A stretch of DNA of 64,000 nucleotides. It comes from Halopseudomonas sabulinigri. Lineage in GTDB: Bacteria > Pseudomonadota > Gammaproteobacteria > Pseudomonadales > Pseudomonadaceae. Positions 9,425-20,399 of the stretch are shown piece by piece (position 1 is the first letter of the stretch; each line of letters starts with the position of its first letter). Made by a program: the position numbers and the translations under genes. The DNA lies in the NCBI RefSeq assembly GCF_900105255.1, contig NZ_LT629763.1:1-64000 (forward strand). Direction: 5' to 3'. A model generated the notes under the pieces. That model saw nothing but the letters and a program-made list of their open reading frames with translations, did no database searches and was not told where the DNA came from.

Positions 9425-9810
9425 GCAGTCGCCAGTGAATTGATGATCGGGCAGTCGGGACGTTCATTGCCCTGACAGCAGCGTGCCAGATCTGCCAGCG
9501 TATCGTGCATCGCCTGCAGCTCTGCAATTTTCTGCTCCAGCGCCTGCAGGTGATGCTCGGCCAGCGCCTTGACCTCGGCGCTGCTGCGCGAGCGGTCCTG
9601 CCACAGGGCCAGCAATTGCGCGGTATCGTCCATACTGAAGCCCAACTGACGGGCGCTGTGAATAAAGCGCAGTGTATGCAGCTCGCGTTCATTGTATTGA
9701 CGATATCCGGCATCGCTGCGCGCCGGCGCCTGCAGCAGGCCAATATTTTCATAGTGGCGAATCATTCTGGGGCTCAGCCCACTGGCCTTGGCGGCCTGGC
9801 TTATGTTCAT
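9421..9810 (-). CDS. cueR: CueR-type copper-responsive MerR regulator
   Basis: This 129-residue MerR-family activator senses monovalent coinage-metal ions. The N-terminal winged helix (1-70) contains [17 protein letters not shown] and [17 protein letters not shown], followed by a dimerisation helix. Cys112 and Cys120 in CQGNERPDC sit at exactly the metal-ligand positions of Escherichia coli CueR, which argues for Cu(I)/Ag(I)/Au(I) sensing rather than Hg or Zn. The gene overlaps copA by four bases upstream and lysR by four downstream. It is read from the CueR-type promoter before copA, so autoregulation is likely. Confidence 0.92.
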   Translation of the reverse strand: MNISQAAKASGLSPRMIRHYENIGLLQAPARSDAGYRQYNERELHTLRFIHSARQLGFSMDDTAQLLALWQDRSRSSAEVKALAEHHLQALEQKIAELQAMHDTLADLARCCQGNERPDCPIINSLATA

Positions 9811-12191
9811 GCGCTCTCCGGTTGCCAGCGTTTGAGCAGCAGCGCGTTGCTGACTACGCAGACGCTGCTGGCTGCCATCATGGCGCCGGCCAGCATGGGG
9901 TTTAACAGCCCCACGGCGGCCAGCGGAATACCGATGCAGTTATAGACAAAGGCCCAGAACAGGTTCTGTCTGATCTTGCGCCAGCTGGCGCGGGACAGCG
10001 ACAGCGCCGCCGGCACCAGTAACGGATCGCCGCGCATCAAGGTGATGCCTGCGCTGTGCATGGCTACATCGGTACCGGTGGCCATGGCCATGCCAATGTC
10101 GGCCGCCGCCAGCGCCGGCGCATCGTTGATGCCATCACCTACCATGGCCACTGACTTGCCCGCGGCACGCAGGCGCTCAACCACTGCGGCCTTGTCCTCT
10201 GGCAAAACGTTGCCGGTCACCTGGGTAATGCCCAGGCTGCGGGCGACCGACTCGGCGGCGGCCTGGCTGTCGCCGCTCAGCAGTTGGGTGCTGATGCCCT
10301 TAGCGTGCAGCTGGCTGACGGCTGCTGCGGCAGTGGGCTTGAGGGTGTCGGTGAAGGCGAGCAGAGCAACCGCACGGGGCGGGTTGTCAGTGGCCAGCCA
10401 GGATACTGTGGCGCCGTCTGCGGCCAGCGCCTGGGCGTCCTCCTGCCAGGCCGAGAGGTCGATCTGCTGATCCGCCATCAGCCGGTTGTTGCCCAGCCAG
10501 AGGCTGTGCCCGTCAATGCGCCCTTGTGCGCCGCGGCCCGCCAGAACCCGAAAGTCGGTTGCCGCTGCCGAGCGGACACCCTGCGCCTCAGCGTAAGCAC
10601 ACAGGGCGCGTGCCAGCGGATGCTCCGCCTGTTGCTGAAGCGCCAGCGCCCAACCCAGTGCTTGTTGCTTTGCGGTGTCACCGAGCGGTTGCAATGCGCT
10701 CAGTTGTGGCTGGCCGAGGGTCAGGGTACCGGTCTTGTCGAACACCAGGGTATCTATGCCGTGCGCCTGCTCCAGCGCTAGCGCATCGCGGATCAGAATG
10801 CCATGGCGGGCGGCGACACCGGTGCCGACCATGATGGCGGTAGGCGTGGCCAGGCCCAGCGCGCAGGGGCAGGCGATCACCAGCACGGCGATGGCGTTGA
10901 GCAAGGCCTGCTCGGGCCCAACGACTAGAGCGCCGATGCCCCAGGTTAGTAGCGCAATAAGGATGACCACCGGGACGAAAACGGCGCTGACACGGTCGAC
11001 CAGACGCTGAATCGGCGCCTTAGAGGTCTGCGCGGTTTCTACCAGGCGGACAATCTGCGCCAGGCGGGTTTCGGCGCCGGTGGCGCGGGTTTCCAGCAAT
11101 AGCATGCCGTCCTGATTCATCGCCCCGGCGCTGACTGCATCGCCGGGTTGCCGGCTCACCGGCAGGCTTTCACCGGTCAGCATCGACTCGTCGACATGGC
11201 TACCGCCCTCGCTGACCACGCCATCCACCGGTATGCGTTCGCCGGGTCGCACGACCAGCAGGTCGCCGGGGCTGATCTGGCCCAGTGCCACCGTCTCCTC
11301 GGCGCCGCTGGCGGTGCGCCGCCGCGCGGTGTCCGGTCGCAGGGCGCTGAGCGCGCGAATGGCTTCCAGGGTTTGGCCCTTGGCGCGGCTTTCCAGGTAC
11401 TTGCCCAGCAGAATGAAGCTGACGATGGTGGCTGAGGCTTCGTAGTACAGGGCCGGCATCTCTCCTGGCGCCGCCTGCAACAGATGCCAGGTGCTTAACG
11501 CCCAGCCGGCACTGGTGCCGAGGGCAACCAGCAAATCCATATTGCCGGTTTTGTTACGCAGGGCATGCCAGGCGCCGCGGTAGAAGCGGGCGCCAAAGAT
11601 GAATTGCACTATCGAGGCCAGCAGCAATTGCAGCCAGGGCGGCAGCATAAATTGATGGTAGCCGAACAGTGCCGGCACCATGCCCAAGGTTAGCGGCAGG
11701 GTGAAGGCAATGGCGAGCAGCAGCCAACGCTTCTCCTTGCGCTGGGTAGCTGCCTGCTCGAGCCCGGCGGGGCGGGCCGCATCCAGCCACTCAGCGGGAT
11801 AGCCGGCAGCCTGCAGCGCGGCGAACAGCGGTTCGGTAGCGGCATTCTTGAGCAGCGTCACCCGGGCCTGCTGACTGGCCAGATTGACCTCGGCATGCTG
11901 CACGCCGGCCACGGCGCTCAGGGCGCGCTCCACCCGGCCCACACAGCTGGCGCAGCTCATGCCCTGCAGTTGCAGTAGTCGGGTTGTCTGCTGGGCGGGG
12001 TAGCCGGCGTGGGCCAGGGCTTGGGTTGCGGCCTGCAACTGCTCGGCGCCGGCGTAGTTGAAGCGGGCGCTGTTGGCGGCCAGGTTTACCTGGGGTTCGG
12101 TGATCCCGGGCAGATCGCCGAGCACGCGCTCGACGCGACTGACGCAGCTGCCGCAGTTCATGCCGTCCAGGGTCAGGGTTACGCTGTGCAT
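9807..12191 (-). CDS. copA: Cu(I)-exporting P1B-type ATPase CopA
   Basis: CopA pumps Cu(I) out of the cytoplasm using ATP. The 794-residue protein has two N-terminal heavy-metal domains (GMNCGSC with Cys13/16, GMSCASC with Cys80/83), the membrane metal site CPC at 441-443, the phosphorylated Asp485 in DKTGTLT, the TGES actuator loop near 339-342 and a [10 protein letters not shown] hinge. The CPC motif and paired domains identify the Cu(I)/Ag(I) subclass. It is the first gene of copA-cueR-lysR, behind a CueR-type operator. The ATG at 12191 gives the usual N-terminus. Confidence 0.96.
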   Translation of the reverse strand: MHSVTLTLDGMNCGSCVSRVERVLGDLPGITEPQVNLAANSARFNYAGAEQLQAATQALAHAGYPAQQTTRLLQLQGMSCASCVGRVERALSAVAGVQHAEVNLASQQARVTLLKNAATEPLFAALQAAGYPAEWLDAARPAGLEQAATQRKEKRWLLLAIAFTLPLTLGMVPALFGYHQFMLPPWLQLLLASIVQFIFGARFYRGAWHALRNKTGNMDLLVALGTSAGWALSTWHLLQAAPGEMPALYYEASATIVSFILLGKYLESRAKGQTLEAIRALSALRPDTARRRTASGAEETVALGQISPGDLLVVRPGERIPVDGVVSEGGSHVDESMLTGESLPVSRQPGDAVSAGAMNQDGMLLLETRATGAETRLAQIVRLVETAQTSKAPIQRLVDRVSAVFVPVVILIALLTWGIGALVVGPEQALLNAIAVLVIACPCALGLATPTAIMVGTGVAARHGILIRDALALEQAHGIDTLVFDKTGTLTLGQPQLSALQPLGDTAKQQALGWALALQQQAEHPLARALCAYAEAQGVRSAAATDFRVLAGRGAQGRIDGHSLWLGNNRLMADQQIDLSAWQEDAQALAADGATVSWLATDNPPRAVALLAFTDTLKPTAAAAVSQLHAKGISTQLLSGDSQAAAESVARSLGITQVTGNVLPEDKAAVVERLRAAGKSVAMVGDGINDAPALAAADIGMAMATGTDVAMHSAGITLMRGDPLLVPAALSLSRASWRKIRQNLFWAFVYNCIGIPLAAVGLLNPMLAGAMMAASSVCVVSNALLLKRWQPESA

Positions 12192-12220
12192 TGCGGATCT
12201 CCCATGCTGATGAGGAGTTC

Positions 12221-12251
12221 AGCATGAACCTTGACATCATGTAAAGGTCAA
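12221..12251 (-). promoter_or_regulatory. CueR-type promoter/operator of copA
   Basis: Read leftward, a TTGACC -35 element (12246-12251) is followed by a 19-base spacer and CATGCT as -10 (12221-12226). The long spacer is the hallmark of MerR-family promoters. An imperfect dyad with ACC and GGT ends spans 12228-12248, with CCTTTAC on one side and CAAGG on the other, close to known CueR boxes. It lies 30 bases before the copA start. Confidence 0.82.
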
Positions 12252-12286
12252 GCGACTTGCTCATACGCTGAGCTGCAGCTGGCCGG

Positions 12287-14032
12287 TCAGAACCCCAACG
12301 TGGGGCCGCTGCTGCCTTCGCCGAGCTTGAGGCCCACCTTGAGAATCCAGTCGTTATCCATGGCGGCGACGACCCAGCTGTGCCCTTCCCACTGAATATG
12401 GTCGCCGACCACCGGGTGGCCACCAAAGTGGCGGCTGAAGAACGCAGCCAACGTCAGGTCCTGCATTTCCTCCGGCACCTCGAAGCCGTAGAACTTGCCG
12501 ACTTCACCGAGCTGCGCGTCGCCTTCCAGAATAAAGTCGCCAAAGAAATTGCGACTCTCCAAATAGCGTTTGGGCTGCGCCTTGCTGAACAGCTTGGACA
12601 GCGCAGGCAGGTCGCGCGGTCGGCCCACCACGCAGAGCACATCGTGCAGCGCCAGCTGGGTGCTGCCGGTGGGGTGGAGTAACCGGTTACCACGAAACAG
12701 CGCAGCGATGCGGGTATCGGCGGGCATGGTCAGGTCGCGCAGCGCCACGCCAACGCACCAGTTGGCGTTATCCAGCTGATAGATCAGCAGTTCAAAATCG
12801 CCCTGAATGGCGGTATCCAGGCTGGTGCGTTGCAAGGGCTCCGGCTGTGGTGGGATCTCCACCTTGCACAGGCGTGCCGCTAGCGGCAGCGATGAGCCTT
12901 GTAAAAGCAGTGAAACCAGCACCACTACGAAAGCCAGGTTGAATAGCAGCTGCGCCTGCTCCAGCCCTGCCAGCAGCGGGAAAATGGCCAGAATGATGGG
13001 CACTGCGCCGCGCAGGCCGACCCAGGCAATAAACAGGCGCTCGCGCCACGAGAAGACAAAGGGCGCTAGGCAGATGAGCACGGCAATCGGCCGCGCCACG
13101 AAAATCAGGAAAAGCGCAATCAGCGTAGCGGGCATGGCAATGATGATCATGTCGCTCGGTGTGACCAGCAGGCCAAGCATAAGGAACATGCCGATCTGAC
13201 TCAGCCAGGCCATCCCGTCCTGCACCTGCAGAATGTTCTGCAGATTGCGTACGCGCTTGTTGCCGAGGATCAGGCCGGTGAGATAAATCGCCAGAAAGCC
13301 GCTACCGCCGATTTTGTTGGTCACCGCAAAGACCAGAATGGCGCCGCTGGTAATCAGCAGCGGATACAGCCCTACCGGGAGTTGCACACGGTTGACCAGC
13401 CACACCAGCAAAAATCCGCCGCCCAGACCGCACAGCGCGCCAATGCCGAACTGTTCAATCAGCAGCAGGGCGAAGTTCCAGCTGAAACTGGTTTGCCCAC
13501 TGGAAAGCATCTCGACCAGGGTAATGGTCAGGAAGATTGCCATGGGATCGTTCGAGCCGGACTCGATTTCCAGCGTCGCGCCAACCCGCTGCTTGAGATT
13601 CAGCCCCTTGCCCTGCAGTAGCGAGAAGACCGCGGCGGCGTCGGTAGACCCTACAATGGCGCCGAGCAACAAGCCCTGCAGCCAGTGCAGATCCAGCAGC
13701 CAGGCGGTCAGGCCGCCGGTCAGCGCGGCGCTGATCAATACACCGCCGCTGGCCAGCGACATGGCGGGCCAAAGGCCTACACGGAAGTTCTCTACCCGGG
13801 TGCGCATGCCACCATCCAGCAGGATAATGGCCAGGGCCAGGCTGCCGATCAGAAAGGCGCTGCTGGTGTCCTCAAAGGCGATGCCGCCCAGGCCGTCTTC
13901 ACCCGCGAGCATGCCGATGACCAGGAAGATCAACAGCAGCGGGATGCCCAGCCGCGAGGAGAGGGAGCTGGCGAGCACGCTGAAGCACAGCAGCAGCGCG
14001 CCGATCATGAACAGGGTATTGATGTAATCCAT
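12287..14032 (-). CDS. nhaP2: K+(Na+)/H+ antiporter, NhaP2/CvrA type (CPA1)
   Basis: This inner-membrane cation/proton antiporter is probably a K+ extruder as in NhaP2/CvrA. The chosen start at 14032 gives 581 residues beginning [20 protein letters not shown], which aligns with the conserved start of the family; the frame stays open for 68 more codons upstream, but that part is not membrane-like. About 12 hydrophobic segments run to residue ~390. A soluble tail has TrkA_C-like segments, as in NhaP2. The [12 protein letters not shown] motif is the CPA1 ion-site region. It is divergent from tpm. The ribosome binding site is weak. Confidence 0.87.
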   Translation of the reverse strand: MDYINTLFMIGALLLCFSVLASSLSSRLGIPLLLIFLVIGMLAGEDGLGGIAFEDTSSAFLIGSLALAIILLDGGMRTRVENFRVGLWPAMSLASGGVLISAALTGGLTAWLLDLHWLQGLLLGAIVGSTDAAAVFSLLQGKGLNLKQRVGATLEIESGSNDPMAIFLTITLVEMLSSGQTSFSWNFALLLIEQFGIGALCGLGGGFLLVWLVNRVQLPVGLYPLLITSGAILVFAVTNKIGGSGFLAIYLTGLILGNKRVRNLQNILQVQDGMAWLSQIGMFLMLGLLVTPSDMIIIAMPATLIALFLIFVARPIAVLICLAPFVFSWRERLFIAWVGLRGAVPIILAIFPLLAGLEQAQLLFNLAFVVVLVSLLLQGSSLPLAARLCKVEIPPQPEPLQRTSLDTAIQGDFELLIYQLDNANWCVGVALRDLTMPADTRIAALFRGNRLLHPTGSTQLALHDVLCVVGRPRDLPALSKLFSKAQPKRYLESRNFFGDFILEGDAQLGEVGKFYGFEVPEEMQDLTLAAFFSRHFGGHPVVGDHIQWEGHSWVVAAMDNDWILKVGLKLGEGSSGPTLGF

Positions 14033-14142
14033 TAAACGCTGGCCTGGAAACCGGATGATAGACAGGCCCACTATATCTTCTCCCACCCGATTGGGTGAAA
14101 AAATTACTGTATAGTCAAGCGATTGCATTAGCGGAGGTGAAG

Positions 14143-14808
14143 ATGGACGCAGCGTTCTGGCAAGCCCGCTGGCAGCGGGGTGAAACCGGTTTTCACAAGG
14201 CGGCGGTGAACCCGTTATTGAGCCATTGGTGGCCAAAACTGCAGGTGCCGGCCAGCGCCGCCATCTGGGTACCGCTGTGCGGCAAGAGCCTGGATATGCT
14301 CTGGCTGCGCCAGCAGGGGCATCGGGTGCAGGGCGTCGAGCTCGCCCGCAGTGCCATAGAAGCCTTTATCCACGAACATCAGCTGGCGCTCGACTGGCAG
14401 CAGCAAGGTGAATTCAGCGCTGCAACGGGGGACGGTTTTGAACTGCTCTGCGGGGATTTTTTTGCATTGACGCCGGATCGGCTCAAAGGCATCAGCGCCG
14501 TGTATGACCGCGCCGCGTTGATCGCCCTGCCGGAGGCCATGCGCGCCCAGTATGTTGCACATACTCGCCGCCTGTTGCCAGCCGGCTGGAGAATGCTGCT
14601 GGTGACCCTGGAGTACCCGCAGGAACAACGCCCCGGGCCGCCCTTCAGTGTGTCCGATGCTGAGGTAAAACACCTCTACGCCGGCTGCCATATAGCGCTG
14701 TTGGACGAGCAGGATGTGCTCGCTGACCACGCGGTATTTGCCGCCCAGGGTATGCGTGAGCTGGTCGAGCGGGTTTACCTGATTTCCGATGAGCGTGTCG
14801 CCGCCTAG
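14143..14808 (+). CDS. tpm: Thiopurine S-methyltransferase
   Basis: This SAM-dependent methyltransferase of 221 residues belongs to the bacterial TPMT family, which in Pseudomonas methylates thiopurines and contributes to tellurite and selenite resistance. The ATG at 14143 has a strong GGAGGTGA site and gives the family start [19 protein letters not shown]. Further motifs are [14 protein letters not shown] (SAM loop), [25 protein letters not shown] and LLVTLEYPQ. An in-frame ATG 48 bases upstream lacks a site and is less likely. It is divergent from the antiporter gene; the AEC gene follows after 30 bases. Confidence 0.94.
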   Translation: MDAAFWQARWQRGETGFHKAAVNPLLSHWWPKLQVPASAAIWVPLCGKSLDMLWLRQQGHRVQGVELARSAIEAFIHEHQLALDWQQQGEFSAATGDGFELLCGDFFALTPDRLKGISAVYDRAALIALPEAMRAQYVAHTRRLLPAGWRMLLVTLEYPQEQRPGPPFSVSDAEVKHLYAGCHIALLDEQDVLADHAVFAAQGMRELVERVYLISDERVAA

Positions 14809-14838
14809 AACGTTGCGGTCTTTGCTGTGAGATAAGCC

Positions 14839-15768
14839 ATGCTGGCGTCCCTCGCCTTGTTGTACAAATTGCTACCACTCTACGTGACGGTGGCGCTCGG
14901 CTGGGTGGCGGGTCGCTATCTGGACGCCAGTGGTCGTCATATCGCCGGCATCATGATGTATATCGTCACTCCGTCGGTGGTGTTCGCCGGCGTGATGAAT
15001 GCGCCGCTGTCGCCAGAGGTGGTGTTGCTGCCGTTTCTCACCTTCAGCCTCTGCTCGCTGCTGGGAATACTGCACCTGTGGCTCGCCAAGCGCTGGCTGC
15101 ATGATGGCAGCGCGAACATGATTCCGCTGTCGGTAGGTACCGGTAATACCGGTTATTTCGGCATTCCGGTGGCCTTGCTGCTGTTCGGCGAGCAAGGTCT
15201 GAGTATCTATATCGTCTGCATGCTGGGCACCACGTTGTTTGAAAACTCCGTGGGCTTCTATCTGGCGGCGCGTGGCCGTTTCAGTGTGCGCGACTGCGTG
15301 CGCAAGGTACTGCGACTGCCCTCGCTGTACGCTTTTTTCTTGGCCGTTGCGCTGAATTACAGCGGGCTGCAGATCCCCGCTGCCTTCGTGCCATTGTTCG
15401 ATAACCTGCGCGGTGCCTACAGTATCTTCGGCATGATGATTATCGGCATGAGTATCCTCAGCTTTCAGGGGCTGGCCGGCAACCTGCGCTTTACCGGCCT
15501 GGCATTCTTCGGCAAGTTCTTCAGTTGGCCACTGGCTGCGTTGTTGTTCTGGTGGCTGGACAGCCAGTTCCTGCATATCTACGACGTGGCGGTGTATCGC
15601 GCCATTTTGCTTATCTCCATCACGCCCATAGCCGCCAATACGGTGGTGATTGCGACGTTACTCGATACCAGCCCGCAACAGGTAGCAGGCACCGCCCTGC
15701 TGAGTACGCTGGTGGCGCTGGTCTATATTCCCCTGATGATCGCCTGGCTGCTGCCTGCAGTGGGCTAG
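14839..15768 (+). CDS. AEC-family (auxin efflux carrier-like) transporter
   Basis: This is a 309-residue integral membrane protein with about ten hydrophobic segments. It shows the family pattern of two five-helix halves, including GWVAGRYLDASGRHIAGIMM and MYIVTPSVVFAGVMNAPL near the start and a second half beginning around residue 165. Bacterial AEC members move organic anions such as malonate or other small molecules; the substrate cannot be read from the sequence. It follows tpm on the same strand and may share a transcript. About 310 bases without a gene separate it from the chemoreceptor gene. Confidence 0.87.
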   Translation: MLASLALLYKLLPLYVTVALGWVAGRYLDASGRHIAGIMMYIVTPSVVFAGVMNAPLSPEVVLLPFLTFSLCSLLGILHLWLAKRWLHDGSANMIPLSVGTGNTGYFGIPVALLLFGEQGLSIYIVCMLGTTLFENSVGFYLAARGRFSVRDCVRKVLRLPSLYAFFLAVALNYSGLQIPAAFVPLFDNLRGAYSIFGMMIIGMSILSFQGLAGNLRFTGLAFFGKFFSWPLAALLFWWLDSQFLHIYDVAVYRAILLISITPIAANTVVIATLLDTSPQQVAGTALLSTLVALVYIPLMIAWLLPAVG

Positions 15769-15821
15769 CGGCCAAGCGCCATTATTTTGTAACAGCAGGT
15801 TTTTATCGAGTGAAAGCGCCT

Positions 15822-15846
15822 TAAATCCGTTAATGCTTTGCCGGAT
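15822..15846 (+). promoter_or_regulatory. Candidate FliA (sigma-28) promoter before the chemoreceptor gene
   Basis: TAAA at 15822-15825 and CCGGAT at 15841-15846 are 15 bases apart, close to the FliA pattern TAAA-N15-CCGATA. FliA commonly drives chemotaxis receptor genes. The site is about 235 bases before the receptor ATG, so the transcript would carry a leader of roughly 225 bases. The rest of the gap (15847-16081) is GC-rich with short self-complementary parts; no further gene or known RNA element is recognised there. Confidence 0.4.
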
Positions 15847-16081
15847 TTGGTCGATACTGTGGTTAGGAGGCGATAGCGCGGGGAAGGTGTATTGCGCCAT
15901 TGCGGGGCGGTCCCGTGATCTTCTTCCCGTGGCGTTCGTCATACCTGTCTGGGCAGGACGTCCGGGGTCGACGGACCAAGGAACCGCATTTCAAAGGAGT
16001 TGAAGCGCCGTGTGCTACGGCGTTTGCCAGCGTCGCCAAATGCTATTGCCAACGCAGCACAACTAAAAAAGAGTGCAGACA

Positions 16082-17710
16082 ATGATCAGCCTATTTCGTG
16101 ACATGAGCTTCCGTTGGAAGCTGACACTGCCAATACTGGTTCTCGCCATTCTGTTTGGCGTTTTGGGGTTTTCTGCCTTTTGGGCAGTTAACCAGGTTGA
16201 AAGCCGGCTGGAGCGGGTTTCGCAAGAATTGCTGCCGCAAAGCTCACTCATCCTTGAAGCTGACCGCGATATGTACCAGGCGTTGCAGGCCGAGCGCGCG
16301 TTGTTGGCTGGGGTTCCGGCGGCCGAGGTAGGTGATGAGCAGACCGGTAATATGCAGCAGGCGCGTGATCGGATTGCGAAATACGGAGCGTCTACGGTTT
16401 CTGCGCAAGGCAAGGCGTTGGCGGCGGATTTTGCTCGTGCCTTCGAGGTTTGGCAGCGCACGTCGCTCGACAACGCACGTATGGCGGCCAGCGGTAATGC
16501 CGATCAAGCCAGTGAGATCAGTTACGGTCGTGGTTATCAGGAGTTCAGCACCGCACGCGATCTTATTGATCAGATGACCGAGCTGGTCAACGCCGAAGCA
16601 GAGCAGGAAGGCATCGACGCCCGTGCCGATGCTGACGCCAGTCACTTCAGGGTCGGGGTCGTATTGGTGATTGGCGCGCTGGTGTGCCTGCTGATGATCG
16701 CCTTCTTCCCCAGCCTGATCGTCACCCCACTGCACGATTTGCTGCAGCGCATTCGCGACATTGCTGACGGCGAGGGCGACCTGACCAAACGTGTAACCGT
16801 GCACTCCAGCGACGAGTTGGGCAAGCTCAGTCGCGCGGTAAACGACTTCCTTGAGCAGTTGCAGACGCTGATTCGCCAAGTCGCGGAGTCAACCTTGCAG
16901 GTTGCTTCTGCCTCCGAAGAAATGAGCGCCATTGCCACCGGGCAGGAGCGGCTGGTCAACGAGCAGTACATGGCGATCGACCAGGTCAGTACCGCCGCTA
17001 CCGAGATGAGCGCCGCTATCCATGAGGTAGCGGACAACGCGCACAGCACGGCCGATGCGGCCAGCACTGCCGACAAGCAGGGTCACCAGGCATCTGAAGT
17101 GGTTGGTCACACAATGAACGATCTGCGCCGCCTGGCGGCCGACGTCGAAGAGGCAGCCGGTGTTATCGACAACCTCGAGCAGGACACCGACAAGATTGGC
17201 GGCGTGCTGAGTGTGATTGAAGGCATTGCCGAGCAGACCAATCTGCTGGCGCTGAATGCAGCGATTGAAGCGGCGCGTGCGGGTGAGCAGGGTCGTGGTT
17301 TTGCGGTGGTGGCAGATGAGGTGCGAGCCTTGGCGGCGCGTACCCAGGATTCCACCCGTGATATCCAACAGATGATCCAGAAGCTGCAGGCCGGTGCCGG
17401 TCAGGCGGTATCGGTGATGCAACGCGGTGCCGAGCTGGCCGCGCAAAGCGTCGAGAAAGCGACCGCCACGGAAACCTCGCTCTCGGAAACCTCGGCTTCG
17501 GTAATGCGCATCAACGACATGGCGGCGCAAATTGCCGCCGCCTGTGAAGAGCAGAGCCAGACCACCGAAGACATCGCCCGCAATATCAGCGGTATTCGCG
17601 ACCTGTCCAACCAGGCCGCGCAGTCGTCGCAGGAGAGCCGTGATGCCAGCAACGCCTTGGCGCGTCTGGCCTCGACCCTGCAGCAGCAAGTTGGTCGCTT
17701 CAAAACCTGA
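16082..17710 (+). CDS. Methyl-accepting chemotaxis protein
   Basis: This transmembrane chemoreceptor of 542 residues has a first membrane segment at about 10-35 and a periplasmic four-helix-bundle-type sensor at about 36-185. A second membrane segment ([19 protein letters not shown]) is followed by HAMP (about 208-265) and a cytoplasmic signalling domain. The tip region contains [20 protein letters not shown] and [19 protein letters not shown], which contact CheA and CheW. There is no C-terminal CheR-tethering pentapeptide. The ATG at 16082 is preferred over a GTG nine bases earlier. The ligand is unknown. Confidence 0.93.
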   Translation: MISLFRDMSFRWKLTLPILVLAILFGVLGFSAFWAVNQVESRLERVSQELLPQSSLILEADRDMYQALQAERALLAGVPAAEVGDEQTGNMQQARDRIAKYGASTVSAQGKALAADFARAFEVWQRTSLDNARMAASGNADQASEISYGRGYQEFSTARDLIDQMTELVNAEAEQEGIDARADADASHFRVGVVLVIGALVCLLMIAFFPSLIVTPLHDLLQRIRDIADGEGDLTKRVTVHSSDELGKLSRAVNDFLEQLQTLIRQVAESTLQVASASEEMSAIATGQERLVNEQYMAIDQVSTAATEMSAAIHEVADNAHSTADAASTADKQGHQASEVVGHTMNDLRRLAADVEEAAGVIDNLEQDTDKIGGVLSVIEGIAEQTNLLALNAAIEAARAGEQGRGFAVVADEVRALAARTQDSTRDIQQMIQKLQAGAGQAVSVMQRGAELAAQSVEKATATETSLSETSASVMRINDMAAQIAAACEEQSQTTEDIARNISGIRDLSNQAAQSSQESRDASNALARLASTLQQQVGRFKT

Positions 17711-17718
17711 TATTCGGG

Positions 17719-17746
17719 TTGTAACTTGTGGGCAAGCCGTTACAAT
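17719..17746 (+). promoter_or_regulatory. Candidate sigma-70 promoter of ffs
   Basis: TTGTAA at 17719-17724 and TACAAT at 17741-17746 are separated by 16 bases. Transcription would start near 17753, about 25 bases before the mature 4.5S RNA. A precursor leader of that length is known for E. coli 4.5S RNA, where RNase P removes it. Confidence 0.6.
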
Positions 17747-17777
17747 AGCGCGGCCTGACATCAGCTCAGGCCGCTAT

Positions 17778-17890
17778 GGTGACCCTGCCGGTCCCCTCGC
17801 AATGATCAGCCGTGAACCCGGTCAGGCCCGGAAGGGAGCAGCCGCAGCGGTCATATCGTGTGCCGGGGTGTGGCTGGTAGGGTTGCCACC
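17778..17890 (+). ncRNA. ffs: 4.5S RNA of the signal recognition particle
   Basis: This RNA binds Ffh and targets nascent inner-membrane proteins to FtsY. The universally conserved core is present at about 17819-17865: a GGTCAGGCCCGGAAGGGAGC segment carrying the GGAA tetraloop, followed by AGCAG and then the returning strand with GTGTGCCGGGGTGTGGCTGG. The ends pair: GGTGACCCTGCC near 17778 with the GGTAGGGTTGCCACC segment ending at 17890. The ends are set by this pairing and are accurate to a few bases. It lies between the chemoreceptor gene and dnaX, its usual neighbour in Pseudomonas. Confidence 0.95.
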
Positions 17891-18068
17891 CAATTTTCCT
17901 GTATCCCCCTTTTTCCAAGCTTTTGCGCACTCTTTGCTGCGGCGTTTTACCGTGCCCTGGTGCTGCCCGCTTCTGTGCAGGGTAGCTGTCGTGTCGTCTC
18001 GCATTGTCCGTCTGCATTGGGTACAGTACCGGCTTGCACACTGACCACACTGGACTGCAGAAATCCCG

Positions 18069-20033
18069 ATGAGTTATCAGGTACTGGCTCGTAAATGGCG
18101 TCCCCGCCTGTTTCGTGAAATGGTTGGGCAGACGCACGTACTGCAGGCGCTGATCAATGCGCTGGATAACAATCGACTGCATCACGCCTACCTGTTTACC
18201 GGTACCCGTGGCGTAGGTAAAACCACCATCGCGCGCATCCTGGCCAAGTGCCTGAATTGCGAGCAGGGCGTCAGCTCCGAGCCCTGCGGCGTTTGTTCGG
18301 CCTGCCGTGAGATTGATGAAGGCCGCTTTGTTGATCTGATCGAAGTCGACGCCGCCAGCCGTACCAAGGTTGAAGACACCCGCGAGCTGCTTGATAACGT
18401 GCAGTACGCGCCGTCGCGCGGGCGCTTCAAGGTCTACCTGATCGACGAAGTGCACATGCTCTCCAGCCACAGTTTCAATGCCTTGCTGAAGACGCTGGAG
18501 GAGCCGCCGGAGCACGTCAAATTCCTGCTCGCGACCACCGACCCGCAGAAGCTGCCGGTCACCATTCTGTCGCGTTGTCTGCAGTTTTCACTGAAAAACA
18601 TGCCGCCGGAAAAGGTGGTAGAGCATTTGCGCCATGTACTGGGCGAAGAATCCATCGGCTATGACGACGAGTCGCTCTGGCTGCTGGGACGTGCCGCCGA
18701 TGGGTCAATGCGCGATGCCCTCAGTCTGACCGATCAGGCGATTGCCTTTGGCAATGGCGCCTTGCAGGTGGCCGAGGTGCGCAGCATGCTGGGCACCATT
18801 GATCATGGCCAGGTATTTGGGCTGCTGGAGGCACTGGTGGCCAACGACGCCCGCGCGTTGATGCGGGCGGTTGCCGAGTTGGCGGAGCAGGGCGCCGATT
18901 TTGCCGGGGTGATGGCGGAGTTGATCTCCACCCTGCAGCGCCTGGCTATGGCGCAGGTGGTGCCAGAAGCCGCTGACAATAGCCTGGGTGACCAGGCGCG
19001 GGTACTGGAGTTGGCCGGGCGCATCAGCGCCGAGGATATACAACTTTTCTATCAGTTGGGGCTGCATGGGCGGCGTGATCTGCCCCTGGCGCCCGAGCCG
19101 CGCGGCGGCTTTGAAATGGCGCTGCTGCGCATGCTGGCGTTTCGTCCGGGTACCCTGGGTGATGGCCCCGTGGTCAGCGCGCCGACCAGCCCACCAGCGC
19201 CGCCTGAGCCTGTGCCGGAAAAGCCGGCAGGACTCAGCCCGGCCAAGGCTGAGTCTGCGCAAGACCGGCCTGACGACGCAGCGCCTCCGCGTCCGCCAGC
19301 CTCGGCTGTTGAGCCTGAGCAGATTGCCCCCGTCCTGCCTGCTGAGCAGTCAGCGATCAGTGGCCAGCCCGCGGTGCAGGCTGCCGCGCCCGCGCCGCCA
19401 CCAGTCAGCCAGCAGCCAATCAATCCAAACACGCCGGTCAAGCCACCGCAGGACGAGCCGCCGGCTGAATGGCTGGAATCACCGCCACCGCAGGATGACC
19501 TGCCGGACCGTGATGATGACGACGACTCATTGGACGCTGCGCAGTACCTGGGCGACTGGGCTGATGAGGGCAGTGTGGTGGCAGACGACGGCCAGCAGAC
19601 TGAGAGCGATGACATCAGTGATCTGCCCCCCGCGACCGGGCTGGCGGCGGAGTGGCTGCAGCTGTTCGAACAGCTGGGCCTGAGTGGTCTGACACAGAGC
19701 ATTGCCGCCCACTGTCAGTTGGTCGGGCGCGAAGGCGGCGTTTGGTCGCTGCATCTTGATCCCGGCCACAGCGCGTTATACAACGAGAACCATCGTCAGC
19801 GGTTGCAACAGGCGCTCAGCACCCAGCAAGGCGCTGAGCTCCGGCTTGAGGTGGCGGTGCAGGCTCCAACCCAGGAAACACCGGCGGTTGCGGCGGCCCG
19901 GCGCAAGGCCGCCAGACAGAAGGCGGCTGAGGCGAGCATTCAGGCCGATCCCATGGTCCAACGCCTGTGCACTGAGTTTTCCGCCGAAATATGTGAGGGC
20001 AGCATCCGTCCGCTGGATGCGCCCGCCCCCTAA
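18069..20033 (+). CDS. dnaX: DNA polymerase III subunit tau (DnaX)
   Basis: DnaX is the clamp-loader ATPase and organiser of the replicative polymerase. The 654-residue protein has Walker A GTRGVGKT at 45-52, a zinc module with Cys64, 73, 76 and 79, the Walker B motif DEVH at 126-129, sensor I and SRC (arginine finger) motifs. A Pro/Ala-rich linker (about 375-490) and an acidic stretch precede the tau C-terminal domain. At 19217-19223 the sequence G|GAA|AAG is a possible -1 slip site; slipping would end at 19252 and give a gamma-like protein of about 394 residues. ybaB and recR follow, the usual arrangement. Confidence 0.96.
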   Translation: MSYQVLARKWRPRLFREMVGQTHVLQALINALDNNRLHHAYLFTGTRGVGKTTIARILAKCLNCEQGVSSEPCGVCSACREIDEGRFVDLIEVDAASRTKVEDTRELLDNVQYAPSRGRFKVYLIDEVHMLSSHSFNALLKTLEEPPEHVKFLLATTDPQKLPVTILSRCLQFSLKNMPPEKVVEHLRHVLGEESIGYDDESLWLLGRAADGSMRDALSLTDQAIAFGNGALQVAEVRSMLGTIDHGQVFGLLEALVANDARALMRAVAELAEQGADFAGVMAELISTLQRLAMAQVVPEAADNSLGDQARVLELAGRISAEDIQLFYQLGLHGRRDLPLAPEPRGGFEMALLRMLAFRPGTLGDGPVVSAPTSPPAPPEPVPEKPAGLSPAKAESAQDRPDDAAPPRPPASAVEPEQIAPVLPAEQSAISGQPAVQAAAPAPPPVSQQPINPNTPVKPPQDEPPAEWLESPPPQDDLPDRDDDDDSLDAAQYLGDWADEGSVVADDGQQTESDDISDLPPATGLAAEWLQLFEQLGLSGLTQSIAAHCQLVGREGGVWSLHLDPGHSALYNENHRQRLQQALSTQQGAELRLEVAVQAPTQETPAVAAARRKAARQKAAEASIQADPMVQRLCTEFSAEICEGSIRPLDAPAP

Positions 20034-20050
20034 CCACAGAGGACAGAATC

Positions 20051-20377
20051 ATGATGAAAGGTGGCATGGCAGGCCTGATGAAACAGGCACAGCAGATGCA
20101 GGAAAAAATGGCCAAGATGCAGGAAGAGTTGGCCAACGCCGAGGTGACCGGCCAGTCCGGTGCAGGCCTGGTATCGGTGGTGATGACCGGTCGGCACGAT
20201 GTGCGCCGGGTCAGCATCGATGACAGCCTGATGCAGGAAGACAAGGAAGTACTTGAGGATCTGATTGCTGCCGCGTTCAACGATGCTGTGCGCAAGCTGG
20301 AAAACGAGAGCAAGGAAAAGATGTCGGGCATGACCGCAGGCATGAACTTGCCCGACGGCTTCAAGATGCCGTTCTGA
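20051..20377 (+). CDS. ybaB: Nucleoid-associated protein YbaB/EbfC
   Basis: This small DNA-binding protein of 108 residues forms tweezer-like dimers. An N-terminal helix rich in Met, Gln and Lys ([20 protein letters not shown]) is followed by the conserved segments [20 protein letters not shown] and [14 protein letters not shown]. It lies 17 bases after dnaX and 22 before recR, the arrangement conserved in most gammaproteobacteria. Two consecutive ATG codons occur at the start (20051 and 20054); an AGAGGAC site fits either. Confidence 0.95.
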   Translation: MMKGGMAGLMKQAQQMQEKMAKMQEELANAEVTGQSGAGLVSVVMTGRHDVRRVSIDDSLMQEDKEVLEDLIAAAFNDAVRKLENESKEKMSGMTAGMNLPDGFKMPF

Positions 20378-20399
20378 TCAGGCCACAGGCGACCCATAG

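Noticed and set aside
14033..14236. N-terminal extension of the K+/H+ antiporter (68 further codons)
   Set aside because: The extension is not hydrophobic, crosses the tpm start region and has no family counterpart; the conserved MDYINTLF start is at 14032.
15847..16081. Cyclic-di-GMP riboswitch in the chemoreceptor leader
   Set aside because: The GEMM core segments and tetraloop receptor could not be found; the leader is only generally structured.
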